A stretch of DNA of 64,000 nt from Leptospiraceae bacterium (GTDB taxonomy: Bacteria; Spirochaetota; Leptospiria; Leptospirales; Leptospiraceae), in the NCBI GenBank assembly GCA_017996175.1, contig JAGOHK010000010.1:18309-82308 (forward strand). Reading direction: 5' to 3'. This document shows, piece by piece, positions 47,772 through 57,273 of this stretch. The notes below the pieces were generated by a model, which saw nothing but the letters and a program-made list of their open reading frames with translations, was not told the origin of the DNA and searched no databases. The position numbers and the translations under genes were made by a program. Position 1 is the first letter of the stretch. Each line of letters opens with the position of its first letter.

Positions 47772-48764
47772 CTAATTTTGCACTTGATTTAGAAAGGAAT
47801 ATGGGTTTAAAGGATTTGTGCCAACATGCACTTCATAATGCAAGTGGAATATGGAACTGCCTGAAGTTTTTCCGACGTAACCCAAAACATCACCCTTGGA
47901 TACCAGCTCCCCTTTTTTTATTTGAAGTCTTTCTAGATTGGAATAAATCGTTCTCCATCCATATTTGTGGACAATTTTTAAATAATATCCCGTCGATTCG
48001 GTATATCCAGTTTCATAAACTTCGCCGGGTGCTGTGGCAACTACCTCAGTACCTGGAAATGTTCCGATATCAATTCCAGTGTTAATTACCTCACGACCAG
48101 TAATAGAGGAAAAATATTTTCCGAAAGGATAAAGTATGTACCCACGAGTAGGCCATAAAGATGGCGTATTTTTAATAATTGATTTTCTTTGTTTGATTGT
48201 TTTAATAATTTCTTTTGTAAGTTCAGCGGATTTTTGCAAATTATAAATATCTGATTTCAGAGTATATGTTTCTGGAATAATATCGGACTTTGTATCAAAC
48301 ACTCCAATGGGTAATTTTGATTTGTCGCTATTTGCAATACGAGAAGGATCACCACCTAATTTAATATAAAGTCTGGATATTTTTTGGTAATAATAAGAAC
48401 TCATATCATGTAGTAAATTCATTTCGGATTTGAGTCTTAAGGATTGTTTTTGAAAATCACTACTAGATATTTCCAACTCCTCCATTTCATGGACTCGTCC
48501 ACTATGACCTAAAACGATGACAGCAGATGTGGCTAACAACAGACTAACTCCCAAGAAAAACAAAGTAATCGTTTTGTAAGTAATACTTACTTTATAACTT
48601 TGTTTCTCGTTATGAGGGATAATCATCACAGTAAGAAACTCTTTTCTTTTTTTTATAATTCGATCTTTAGATTGTAAAAAAAATAATTTCACATTATTTA
48701 ATTCAATTAGAATTTTTTTGGAAACCGTTTTTAGATAAAGTTTTAGATCAAATTTCACTATCAA
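47772..48764 (-). CDS. Membrane-bound M23 (LytM) family protein, one zinc ligand replaced
   Basis: 330 residues. Basic cytoplasmic head (1-58), one transmembrane helix (about 63-86), a coiled coil (about 90-200) and a C-terminal LytM domain. The second part of the site is intact (D232, H307-x-H309 in FHLHYEV), but the first His of the HxxxD motif is Asn (N228 in INTGID). It may be a non-catalytic activator or scaffold rather than an endopeptidase. It lies 10 bp upstream of the bactofilin gene in the same operon. Confidence 0.8.
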   Translation of the reverse strand: MIVKFDLKLYLKTVSKKILIELNNVKLFFLQSKDRIIKKRKEFLTVMIIPHNEKQSYKVSITYKTITLFFLGVSLLLATSAVIVLGHSGRVHEMEELEISSSDFQKQSLRLKSEMNLLHDMSSYYYQKISRLYIKLGGDPSRIANSDKSKLPIGVFDTKSDIIPETYTLKSDIYNLQKSAELTKEIIKTIKQRKSIIKNTPSLWPTRGYILYPFGKYFSSITGREVINTGIDIGTFPGTEVVATAPGEVYETGYTESTGYYLKIVHKYGWRTIYSNLERLQIKKGELVSKGDVLGYVGKTSGSSIFHLHYEVHVGTNPLNPYSFLNQVQN

Positions 48765-48822
48765 ATCCGATATTTTAAAGATCGAGCAAACATACTTTTC
48801 CCTGCGTCACTGTCCTCTACAG

Positions 48823-51186
48823 TCATTTTACAAGTTTGACGTCGCGTAATTTCAAATTATCTCTATTTAATACTCGAATGGAAACCTCAGCATTTTCCGC
48901 ACCAGCACGCTTTGTTAAATAGATTTTATTTTTCTTAAAAGCGATTTCACAGTCAGGATTAATCGGATCACTGCTTCTCATTTCAAAAGTTAAATCATTC
49001 TTAAATTGAGCGAGGTAGTATTTTCCATCTTTAAACTCAATGGCGTATATTTTTCCACTTTGTTCTTTTACGAATGATCTCCAAAAAATAACTTCCTGAC
49101 TTTGTTTGATGAGCTTTAAATTGTCCTTATCCAGTAGAGCCAAATGATGAGTATCCGTCTTTAATACGTCATTATCTTTAAAACTCATCACCACAACACC
49201 TGTATCTAATTCTTTAAACTCTTTGCCGCAAACTTTTTTAAAAGGGCTTTGAAAAAGTTCATCATCATTTTCAGTATCAACAGCCCACATTTCAGAAGTG
49301 TAATGTCCTTCTGCTAAAAATTCTTTTACTTTTAGAAAAACAATTTTTTCTCCCACAACGTTTTCGCTATTTTCTACTTTGTCTTTTTCTTTAGCCTTTA
49401 ACTCAACGAGTTCTTTATGCATCTTCTTAATTTCAGTTTTAGTGACAGGAACTTTATCCTCTACAACTTTCGCTGGAAGGTTCACTACTGTCTCTTTTTT
49501 AGGAGTTTCTTTTTTTACTTCTTCTGCTTTTTTAGGAGGCTCTACCGTTTTTACTTCTTTCACTACCGGCTTATCAGTAGTAACCGTTTTCGTTTCATTC
49601 AAAGCAACGGTTTTAGATGGTTCTTTTTTCTGTTCTTCTTGTTTCGTATCTTTTACAGTAACGTTTTTATCTTCCGATTTGGCTTCTTTAGAGGTTTCGG
49701 GATTTGTTTTTTTAACAACTTCAACAACCTTCTCTTCTTTTTTAGGAGTCTCTTTTGCATCAGTTGTAGTTTTTTTCTCTTCGGTTTTATCTTTATCCGT
49801 TATCGTTTTTGCTGGAGGAATTTGCTCCGTAGTTTTTTTAGATTCATCTTTTACAACTTCAGTTTTTGTTTCCTTGGATGTTTTAGTTTCTTCTTTTACA
49901 GATTTAGTTTCTTCTATTTTCTTACTTTGGTCAGTTGTTGTTTTGGTTGGAGGATTTTGCTCAGAAACTTTTTTAGAATTATCTTTTACTGTATCAGTTT
50001 TTGTTTCCTTGGATATTTTACTTTCTTCTTTTTCAGATTTAGTTTCTTCTATTTTTTTTCTTTGATCCATCGCTGTTTTCGCTGGTGGAGTTTGGTCAGA
50101 AATTTTTTTATTTTCTTCCTTAATTACTACTTCCTTCTTTGATTCATTTACAATAGGTTTGTCTGAAGAAGTTTTCTTTTCATCCTTATTTGTATTCTCA
50201 TTCTTCTTATCAACTTTGGATTCATCTAAAGTATCTTTCTTATCGTCCGGATTATCAGAATTAACCGGAGTTTTCGATTCAGAGGAATTTGTAGTTGTTT
50301 TATTTTTTTCCGGCTGTTTCATTTCGGATTCAGTAATTAGAATTGAATCTTTAGTTGTATCTTTGGTTCGAGTTTCAATAACTTTCTTTTCTTCTTTTAC
50401 AATGGGTTCATCAGATGGAGTAGATTTTTTCTCATTACTTGTTTTACTAGTATTTGTGATATTTTCTTTCGACATATCGGAACTAGGGATTTTTTCTTTT
50501 GTAACTTTGATTTTTTCTTTTTCTGTTACGGGCGGGGTTTTATCAGTTTTTGAATTTTCCTTTTTATCATCTGATTTTTTTTCAACAGTCTCATCTGTCT
50601 TAGTCTCTGCCTGTGATTTGATAGGAATTACAATCTGAGTATTGCCCGGCCAGTCGCTAAATTTTTTACCAATCCCAACTTTATTTTTGTTTAATGCTGC
50701 GATTAGAGATTTCGTATAACGTTTCTTGATACGATCCAACTTTTGACGATTTTGCGCATTATAATACAAAACTTCCATCACAAGTTTGTCAGCATTTTTC
50801 TCAGTGTATTCGAAAGAGGTTTGAATATAAGCATTTAAAATTCGTTTAATAGAATTGATATGCCCATAACTCGCATTTTTATTTAGAACAAGAATATCAC
50901 CGCCGAATTTTCCGGGTTCATCCGAATAAAATCTTTGAAGAGTAAAACCTTTATAATTAATCGGCTTATCAGTCTCGATCACAAGCGAATGAAGCCCTTT
51001 ACCGATCTCAACTTCCATAGCCTTACGTTTGGGTGTAGCAAACTGATCCGAGCGATTTTCGAATTTAGTATAAGGAGACTTACGAATTTCTTCTTCTCCA
51101 AGAATGACTTTTGATTGTGCAAAGATAGATGTTTGCAAAACAAATACAAAGCTAAATAGAAAGATATATTTCATAGGTTTATTCAT
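48823..51186 (-). CDS. P83/100-like exported protein with long Lys/Glu-rich linker
   Basis: 787 residues with a signal peptide (about 1-22). The N-terminal domain (residues 30-200) has the ILNAYIQTSFEYTEKNADKLV, KRYTKSLIAALNKNKVGIG and DWPGNTQIVIPI stretches that recall Borrelia P83/100. Residues about 205-600 are low-complexity Lys/Glu/Thr/Asp repeats (for example QTPPAKT and EETKTSKETKT units). A compact beta-rich C-terminal domain follows. The layout of two folded ends and a variable charged centre is that of the family, whose role is unknown. Size of the linker is unusual for its low-complexity share. Confidence 0.6.
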   Translation of the reverse strand: MNKPMKYIFLFSFVFVLQTSIFAQSKVILGEEEIRKSPYTKFENRSDQFATPKRKAMEVEIGKGLHSLVIETDKPINYKGFTLQRFYSDEPGKFGGDILVLNKNASYGHINSIKRILNAYIQTSFEYTEKNADKLVMEVLYYNAQNRQKLDRIKKRYTKSLIAALNKNKVGIGKKFSDWPGNTQIVIPIKSQAETKTDETVEKKSDDKKENSKTDKTPPVTEKEKIKVTKEKIPSSDMSKENITNTSKTSNEKKSTPSDEPIVKEEKKVIETRTKDTTKDSILITESEMKQPEKNKTTTNSSESKTPVNSDNPDDKKDTLDESKVDKKNENTNKDEKKTSSDKPIVNESKKEVVIKEENKKISDQTPPAKTAMDQRKKIEETKSEKEESKISKETKTDTVKDNSKKVSEQNPPTKTTTDQSKKIEETKSVKEETKTSKETKTEVVKDESKKTTEQIPPAKTITDKDKTEEKKTTTDAKETPKKEEKVVEVVKKTNPETSKEAKSEDKNVTVKDTKQEEQKKEPSKTVALNETKTVTTDKPVVKEVKTVEPPKKAEEVKKETPKKETVVNLPAKVVEDKVPVTKTEIKKMHKELVELKAKEKDKVENSENVVGEKIVFLKVKEFLAEGHYTSEMWAVDTENDDELFQSPFKKVCGKEFKELDTGVVVMSFKDNDVLKTDTHHLALLDKDNLKLIKQSQEVIFWRSFVKEQSGKIYAIEFKDGKYYLAQFKNDLTFEMRSSDPINPDCEIAFKKNKIYLTKRAGAENAEVSIRVLNRDNLKLRDVKLVK

Positions 51187-51245
51187 TATCAGGTGTATAA
51201 TCTTAGATTACGAGTACAATGCAATCCTTTTTCTTGTGTACTTTT

Positions 51246-51360
51246 GGGGCGTTGCGGTGGTATTGTTTTATTTGGGAATAACAACGTAAAAGACCGCCGC
51301 GCTCGCCTTCCTGAATGGAACGATGAAACTGTCCCATTCATCCAGTTGATCGCTAACGCT
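51246..51360. repeat. Second copy of the 30452-30610 dispersed element
   Basis: Same ends as that element: GGGGCGTTGCGG (51246-51257) and ATCGCTAACGCT (51349-51360), and the next 20 bases after the left end agree at most positions. The centre differs (no long palindrome) and keeps a CCGCCGCGCT block. It fills most of the gap between the P83/100 gene and kdsD, which are divergent, so it may influence their promoters. Confidence 0.65.
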
Positions 51361-51405
51361 TGCTTTAAGCTTGACAGAAATTTTTCCAAGAAATTACCGT
51401 AAGAC

Positions 51406-52374
51406 ATGAGTGATATTTTAGATAAAGTTAAAAAAGCTGTCGCAATTGAAGTAGACGCAATCAAACACTTCCAGGAAACACTAGACCCAAACTTTGAAAA
51501 AGCAGTGGATCTAATTTTTAAGTCCAAAGGAAAAGTAATTGTAACAGGTGTGGGAAAATCAGGAGACATAGCTAAAAAGATTTCCTCAACGATGAGTTCG
51601 ACTGGAACGCCGGCAATCTTTCTTCATCCAACCGACTCAGCCCACGGAGACGCAGGTCTTATAGCAGAAGATGATGTTGTGATTGCAATAGGTAAAAGTG
51701 GAGAAAGTGATGAGCTAATCGCCCTTATCCCAACAATCAAAAAAATTGGTGCAAAGCTTGTAGGTCTGACTGCAAACGCAAAATCAAAACTTGCTCTCGC
51801 CTGTGATGTAACAATCATTACCCCCATTTTACAAGAAGCCTGTCCACTTGCGCTTGCTCCCACTTCGAGCACAACTATTGCTTTAATCGCAGGCGATGCA
51901 ATTGCAATGGCACTAATGGAATTAAAGAATTTCCAAGCAGACGATTTTGCACTCTTTCATCCTGCTGGGAGACTAGGAAAAAGGCTCAGTCTCGATGTGG
52001 AAGACGTTATGCGCTCAGGTGAAAATAATGCGGTCGTAAAACCTGACTCAGATTTAGGAAAAGTTTTAGACGAAATCACAATCAAACGGCTCGGAGCAGT
52101 TGGAGTCGTGAATGAGAAAGGACTACTTATTGGTTTTATTACAGATTACGACATTCGTAAGTCGCTGTTAGCAGGTTCTCTCACGAAAGATAAGACGGCG
52201 CGGGAGATCATGAATCCGAAACCAAGCGCATTTCATGTTGGAATGAAGGCATACGATGTATTAGTCGCAATGGAAGATAGAAGCCGTCCAATTTCGGTTG
52301 CGCCAATAGTAGATAAAGAAGATCGCTTTGTAGGAATTGTGTCAGTCCACGACTTACTGCAAAAAGGACTGTAA
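51406..52374 (+). CDS. kdsD: Arabinose-5-phosphate isomerase KdsD (KpsF/GutQ family)
   Basis: 322 residues. An SIS domain (about 38-180, VIVTGVGKSGDIAKKISSTMSSTGTPA, then DDVVIAIGKSGESDEL) is followed by two CBS domains (about 205-322). This is the KdsD layout that interconverts ribulose-5-P and arabinose-5-P at the start of Kdo synthesis for LPS. Kdo-containing LPS is made by Leptospira. No other Kdo gene is nearby. Confidence 0.87.
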   Translation: MSDILDKVKKAVAIEVDAIKHFQETLDPNFEKAVDLIFKSKGKVIVTGVGKSGDIAKKISSTMSSTGTPAIFLHPTDSAHGDAGLIAEDDVVIAIGKSGESDELIALIPTIKKIGAKLVGLTANAKSKLALACDVTIITPILQEACPLALAPTSSTTIALIAGDAIAMALMELKNFQADDFALFHPAGRLGKRLSLDVEDVMRSGENNAVVKPDSDLGKVLDEITIKRLGAVGVVNEKGLLIGFITDYDIRKSLLAGSLTKDKTAREIMNPKPSAFHVGMKAYDVLVAMEDRSRPISVAPIVDKEDRFVGIVSVHDLLQKGL

Positions 52375-52400
52375 TAAAAATAAGTGAATGCGGAAAAAAG

Positions 52401-52454
52401 CTAACCCTTCTCGATGCGGGATAAACCGCTAAAGTAAGGAGAGAGAAGAGTTAG
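52401..52454. terminator. Candidate bidirectional terminator stem
   Basis: CTAACCCTTCTC (52401-52412) pairs with GAGAAGAGTTAG (52443-52454), one mismatch, around an inner GCGG...CCGC stem. It lies between convergent kdsD and the 124-residue exported gene, so it probably stops transcription from both. A clear T-run is lacking. Confidence 0.4.
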
Positions 52455-52477
52455 TAAAATAGATGTATGAGATATTA

Positions 52478-52852
52478 TTATTCTTCTAGTTTGGAAAGTT
52501 TTTGGTATTCTGCTGGAGAGTAGTTAGTTGCAAGGTTTTCATAGCTAGCAGCTAAGTTGTCTAATGCTTTTGCAAGTTTTAAAAGTCTTTGAGTTCTTAA
52601 TTCTTGAGTCATTGCTTTTCCACCGTAATTTACGCCAGCCATTTCTCTGTAGGACTCAGCTAGTTTTTTCTTTTCAGAAGCGACAGATGATAAATAGTTT
52701 TGAACTGCTGATTTTTGTTGTTCAGTAACAGCTCCTTCAATAAGTGCTTTTTCTAAAAGTGAACTTTCTAAGTCTGAGCTTACTGCAAATACTGAGCTTG
52801 TTGTTAGGGTTAATGCTGCGATTGTTAAAGTGATTGCTAATGTTTTTTTCAT
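52478..52852 (-). CDS. Small exported helical protein
   Basis: 124 residues with a signal peptide (about 1-22, ending VFA). The mature part is helical with YREMAGVNYGGKAMT and ANLATNYSPAEYQKL. No family recognised. The gene has a 286-bp untranslated gap upstream of it before the sigma-54 activator gene, which reads the same way and is not a likely operon partner. Confidence 0.6.
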   Translation of the reverse strand: MKKTLAITLTIAALTLTTSSVFAVSSDLESSLLEKALIEGAVTEQQKSAVQNYLSSVASEKKKLAESYREMAGVNYGGKAMTQELRTQRLLKLAKALDNLAASYENLATNYSPAEYQKLSKLEE

Positions 52853-53138
52853 GGTATTTATCCTTAAATCAATTCTTTTGAGTTCAGCTTTTTGCTGTCT
52901 TGTTTATACTACTGCATGAACTGTGCCAAGTTTAAAAAACTTAATTTTAATCTAACTAGTAGGATTTTTTTTCTTGATCTATAATCTAGAATTATGTCTA
53001 TAATATGCTAAATTAGGCTATAACTATATTATACTTGTACTTCAAGAAAAGATCCTATCCCAAAATTTATACGTATGCTTGAAAAGCAGCGAATTGTATG
53101 CAATAATTGCTTCCCTATTTAATCCCAATAGATTAATT

Positions 53139-54683
53139 TTAATCGCTTAAAAATTGGATTTCAGGATTATTTTTAATCTTATATTGGAGAGAACCACGGC
53201 TAATACCTAACAATTTTGCAGCCTGGTCCTGTGTTTTTCCAATTTTTAATGCCTCTTGTATTAACTTGGTCTCAATTTTAGAAAGAGCTTTTTCCAAATT
53301 TAAATCAGAATAATCTAGTTGCATTACTTCTTGGAACGGGTTTTCCGATTTCTTAGCCGAAGTTTTTTCTTCCTTTAGGCGATCAAAACCCCGGATAGCA
53401 TTGTCAGGCAGAAAGTCGGGTGTAATTTTATCGTTCGGACAAAGTATTGCTGCATATTGAATTGCATTTTCTAACTCTCTGACATTACCAGGCCATGTAT
53501 GCTGCGTTAGGAGATCGAGGGTTGCGATATCAAAGTGTTTATTTTTCCCATAACGTTTATTAAACTCTAAAAGAAAATGATGAACTAAAAGAGGAATATC
53601 TCCTCTTCTTTCTCTGAGAGGCGGAAGACGAAGAGGAATTACACCAAGACGGAAATATAAATCTAAACGAAAATTTCCCTTTTCTACTTCTTGCGCTAAA
53701 TCTTTGTGGGTAGCACTGATTACTCGCACACTGACTTTTATTTTTTTAAAATCTCCTACTCTTTCAATTTCTCCTTCTTGTAAAACACGAAGGAGTTTTA
53801 CTTGTAAGGAGGGAGACATTTCCGCTACTTCATCTAAAAAAATTGTCCCACCGTTAGCCGCTTCAAATCTTCCTATTACATTTCTATCTGCTCCAGTAAA
53901 CGCTCCTTTTACGTGACCAAATAATTCAGACTCTAAAAGATTTTCATTTAGTGCACCACAATTTATACTTACAAATGGATTGGATTTACGAGCGGATAAG
54001 TAATGTAAGCTCTTAGCAACTAATTCTTTTCCTGTTCCTGATTCACCATTAATCAATATAGATGCATCGGAGGGAGCTACTGTACGAATTCTGGTTTTTA
54101 AAAAAAGAATTTGGGCGTCATAGCCTAAAATGGAGTTTAAGAAATCCTGTTCATTTTTACTTCTCTCTATAGCTTCCCTATAGAATTTGTTTTGAATGAG
54201 CGCCTTACAGAGTTCGTCCGCAATTTTTTCAGCCCATATAATTTGTTTTTTTGAAAAATGATCTAAATAATGAGATTCTAAATTTAAAATCCCAATACAT
54301 TCTTCGCCAGAGCTCATAGGCACAGCAAGTTCTGATGCAACTGAATCAATCAATTTTACATAACGCTTCTCTTTGGAAACATCAGGCGCATATATCGTCT
54401 GCATAGCGGCTGCGGCTGCACCTGTTATGCCTACAGCAAAGGGAAATTTCGCTGCGATTTTTTTTTCTTTGTCGATTCCTTTTGCACAGGCAATCGTCAA
54501 AATTTTTTCTTGCGGGTCAGCAAGAGAAATACTTCCAGTGCTCGCCTCAAAAATATTTAAGATTTCTTCTAGAATATGGTCAAGAATATCAAAAATATTT
54601 TTTCCGAGCCGAATTTCTATTTGCAGGCTATTTATTAAATCATAATATTTCTTGTCTTCCGGAGAAATTTTTGTCTTTATCAT
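53139..54683 (-). CDS. Sigma-54-dependent transcriptional activator with GAF domain
   Basis: 514 residues. GAF sensor domain (about 20-165), AAA+ domain with Walker A GESGTGKE at 213-220, the sigma-54-contacting GAFTGA loop at 259-264 and Walker B GTIFLDEV at 279-286, and a C-terminal Fis-type helix-turn-helix (TQDQAAKLLGISRGSLQYKI). No receiver domain, so the signal is a small molecule sensed by the GAF domain (FhlA/NifA layout). The target promoter is not apparent. It reads away from the unlinked genes on either side. Confidence 0.88.
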   Translation of the reverse strand: MIKTKISPEDKKYYDLINSLQIEIRLGKNIFDILDHILEEILNIFEASTGSISLADPQEKILTIACAKGIDKEKKIAAKFPFAVGITGAAAAAMQTIYAPDVSKEKRYVKLIDSVASELAVPMSSGEECIGILNLESHYLDHFSKKQIIWAEKIADELCKALIQNKFYREAIERSKNEQDFLNSILGYDAQILFLKTRIRTVAPSDASILINGESGTGKELVAKSLHYLSARKSNPFVSINCGALNENLLESELFGHVKGAFTGADRNVIGRFEAANGGTIFLDEVAEMSPSLQVKLLRVLQEGEIERVGDFKKIKVSVRVISATHKDLAQEVEKGNFRLDLYFRLGVIPLRLPPLRERRGDIPLLVHHFLLEFNKRYGKNKHFDIATLDLLTQHTWPGNVRELENAIQYAAILCPNDKITPDFLPDNAIRGFDRLKEEKTSAKKSENPFQEVMQLDYSDLNLEKALSKIETKLIQEALKIGKTQDQAAKLLGISRGSLQYKIKNNPEIQFLSD

Positions 54684-55030
54684 ACATTATCATCTCATAC
54701 ATCTCTATTTCTATATTTATGACTTACATATTAATACTAAAAGGGAGTCTGTAAACGAAAATTTAGTCAAAATTTCTAGCTAAATTTAATTAGAGAAGCC
54801 GTTAAAAACATAGGATATTCTGACCTTTTAAGTCAGATACCGATTACTAAAAGTGTATTCCATTCTTTTACGCCAATTCCGCCAATCCTGAATCGCAACT
54901 TACTATTACGTATAGCGTAACACTCATTAACCCCTTTTAGAAAAATAAAAACATTTTGTAGGTATTGTTTCTGTGCATGATTTACTACAGAAATGCTTTA
55001 ATAAATAGCCTTTAAGCAAAAATGTATTTT
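54684..55030. other. Gene-free stretch upstream of the sigma-54 activator gene
   Basis: 347 bp, AT-rich. Small dyads: TCTGAC (54819-54824) with GTCAGA (54832-54837), and TTACG (54906-54910) with CGTAA (54916-54920). They may be operators or a terminator of the upstream gene at 55031. No gene, RNA or -24/-12 promoter is evident. Confidence 0.35.
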
Positions 55031-55432
55031 CTATTCCTGAGATTTTTTATCCAAATGCAGATAAGTGAGGTAAGAAAATAGAAATGTCCCAAAGCTTGCA
55101 AGGAATATAAAATTCAATATTTCATCTGCCCAATAGAATGGTGGTTTTATAAAACTATATAAATGGATGACTGTAAGGGAAAAAAGGTAAACAAAACAAG
55201 GTCCACATATACTTGTAATAAGTGAAATAGTTATTTTATTTTTAATGGTCAATTTAGATTTATTGGTAAAAGAAAATATAAAAAAGAGAGAAGCGAAAAA
55301 GCATATTATAAAAATCGAAAAAAAGGAGTAAACATCTCCAAGCAAAACAATACCTATTAAGAAAGCGATAATCGAAAAGGGAATAATCACTACAGTTGTC
55401 AATATCGCCCATAAAAGAGGAATCATCTTCAA
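55031..55432 (-). CDS. Small four-helix membrane protein
   Basis: 133 residues with four hydrophobic segments and short connecting loops; no motif recognised. The basic segment at 55-65 and the DKKSQE C-terminus are the only soluble parts. It begins about 60 bp from dciA and reads the same way. It is not a known part of the dnaN cluster. Confidence 0.55.
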   Translation of the reverse strand: MKMIPLLWAILTTVVIIPFSIIAFLIGIVLLGDVYSFFSIFIICFFASLFFIFSFTNKSKLTIKNKITISLITSICGPCFVYLFSLTVIHLYSFIKPPFYWADEILNFIFLASFGTFLFSYLTYLHLDKKSQE

Positions 55433-55493
55433 TTACCCTTCGGAGAAAACATATAAACTGAAATTTTTTTGTAAACTTTTAAATCTTAACATT

Positions 55494-55943
55494 TCACACT
55501 TTCAATTTCTTCACAAAGTTCAAAAGTTTGTTCCGAATAAATTCATCTTCTTCTTTTTGAATCACGTCGACTAATTCTGATTTGCCTTCCAGAGTTTCAT
55601 TTAGGACTTCGCGAGGAGCTGGTTTGTATTGGAGATTCCCAACTTGGATTTCGATTTTTTTTAAGAGAGGTCTTTGGAAAATTTTATTTGCTGATCGTAG
55701 AATAGAATCTTTAATAAAACCAATTTCCATTTTATAAGCAGAATGAGAAACTCTCAAAAAAAGAATCTCTCTATCCACTCGAATCGGCTGAGCTTGGTTT
55801 TCGTAAACTGGTCCTATGATTTCTTTCCAGTTTTGTACGACTTGATTTAAAATCACTGTGTTCAGTAAAGATTCTTTGTCGTAACCGATTTGGTGAATTA
55901 GGGAATCTAAATCTGTAAGGTTTATCTTGTGAATGTCAGACAT
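55494..55943 (-). CDS. dciA: DciA (DUF721) replicative helicase loader
   Basis: 149 residues. The DUF721 core is seen in VVQNWKEIIGPVYENQAQPIRVDREILFLRVSHSAYKMEIGFIKDSIL, with the W-K-x-I-x-GP and the aromatic strand of DciA. DciA loads the replicative helicase DnaB in bacteria without DnaC or DnaI. Its place after recF matches the dnaN-recF-dciA order of many spirochaetes. Confidence 0.78.
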   Translation of the reverse strand: MSDIHKINLTDLDSLIHQIGYDKESLLNTVILNQVVQNWKEIIGPVYENQAQPIRVDREILFLRVSHSAYKMEIGFIKDSILRSANKIFQRPLLKKIEIQVGNLQYKPAPREVLNETLEGKSELVDVIQKEEDEFIRNKLLNFVKKLKV

Positions 55944-55963
55944 AGTTATTCTATTTTAAATGT

Positions 55964-56055
55964 CAGTTCGAACTTGTCGAGAACTACAAGAAATAAAAGC
56001 TTTATTTATCAGTAGTTCTCGAATATAGCATAAAAGAATTATGCTGCTCGAACTG
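55964..56055. repeat. Nested inverted repeats between recF and dciA
   Basis: Outer arms CAGTTCGA (55964-55971) and TCGAACTG (56048-56055); inner arms TCGAGAACTAC (55977-55987) and GTAGTTCTCGA (56012-56022); a third small dyad AGCATAA/TTATGCT follows (56027-56045). The whole fits in the 144-bp gap. It could be an attenuator or operator for dciA, or a mobile palindrome. Confidence 0.55.
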
Positions 56056-56087
56056 GCTTTTCTACCAATTTATAATTTGTTTACAAC

Positions 56088-57185
56088 TCACTTTACTTCT
56101 GAAATGTTTCCATCGCTAATCATAAAAACCTGTTTCGCTTCTTCTAAATTCCCCAGATAATCCTGAATACCCTCTAAATCAGTGGTAGTAAAAAAAGCCT
56201 GACCACAATCCATAATCAAGTTTACAAAGTATTCTCTACGTTTGACATCAAGCTCGCGAATAACGTCATCAATTAATAAAATGGGAGCTTCCCCAATTTG
56301 GTTTTGGATAAATTTAAACTGAGAGGTTTTGAGAGCAATGACTGTGCTTCTTTTCTGTCCTTGTGAACCGAACTCAATTATATCTTTGCCATTAGCCCCT
56401 ACAAAGATATCGTCTCTGTGAATTCCAACCGAAGTATATCCTAAATGTGTATCCCGTGAAACTCTCTCAGCAAGTTTTTTCGCATACTCTTCGTTATTCA
56501 CTACGTTTGGTTTGTAGATAACTTCGAATTTGTCTTTATCCCCACTGAGTTTGGCTAAATTCTCTTTGTAGATTTGGTTAATGGTATCTATCACCCGTGC
56601 TCTCTCTTTTGTGATTTCAATGCCTTTACTAACTAGCATTTGATCCCAGGGAGCGAGCTCGGATGAGGAAAAATCTTTTTTCTTTAGAAGTGTATTTCTA
56701 TGTTTTAGAATTTTATTATAATCTAGGAGATTTGCAAAATAACTTCGATTCACCGTTGAAATAAAACTATCAATAAAACGCCGTCTCTCAGATGGACCGC
56801 CGTCTATGATTTTTAAATCGACTGGAGAAAATACGACTGCTTTTAGCTCCCCGATAATCTCTTGTTTTTTCTGAATGACTTCTCCATTCAGTTTCACTTT
56901 TCTTTTTTGAGAATCAAGTTTGCTATAACCAATTTCAATCGTTTTATCTAAACCCTCTGAAACCAAATTCGCTTTGATATAATAGAAGTTTGAATCCCAA
57001 TTTACAAGTTCTTCATCAGAATTATCTCGAAAACTTTTGAGTGTCGCAAACTGGTTAATAGCCTCAATGACGTTTGTTTTCCCTGCTCCGTTTTCTCCAA
57101 TGAAAAAAACTAATTTTGTATGGAAGTTTAATTGAACCTCCGAATGGCTACGGAAGTTTTGGAGTTTTAGTTTAGTTAAGAACAA
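56088..57185 (-). CDS. recF: DNA replication/repair protein RecF
   Basis: 365 residues. Walker A GENGAGKTN at 30-38, the FSPVDLKIIDGGPSERRRFID central motif, the ABC-like signature FGSQGQKRSTVIALK and Walker B ILLIDDVIRELD are all present. It loads RecA at gaps. It is separated from dnaN by a 186-bp gap with a dispersed repeat. Confidence 0.94.
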   Translation of the reverse strand: MFLTKLKLQNFRSHSEVQLNFHTKLVFFIGENGAGKTNVIEAINQFATLKSFRDNSDEELVNWDSNFYYIKANLVSEGLDKTIEIGYSKLDSQKRKVKLNGEVIQKKQEIIGELKAVVFSPVDLKIIDGGPSERRRFIDSFISTVNRSYFANLLDYNKILKHRNTLLKKKDFSSSELAPWDQMLVSKGIEITKERARVIDTINQIYKENLAKLSGDKDKFEVIYKPNVVNNEEYAKKLAERVSRDTHLGYTSVGIHRDDIFVGANGKDIIEFGSQGQKRSTVIALKTSQFKFIQNQIGEAPILLIDDVIRELDVKRREYFVNLIMDCGQAFFTTTDLEGIQDYLGNLEEAKQVFMISDGNISEVK

Positions 57186-57273
57186 TGAATTGTCATCCCA
57201 AAAATTCCAGCGTTTAACATAGATTACACGACCGACAAGCGATGTCCAATGCTATCAAATTAAGAGAATCCTC

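Noticed and set aside
49379..50638. Long plus-strand frames with many Phe, Ser and Val
   Set aside because: They are the complement of the Lys/Glu-rich repeats of the P83/100-like gene; no RBS or family.
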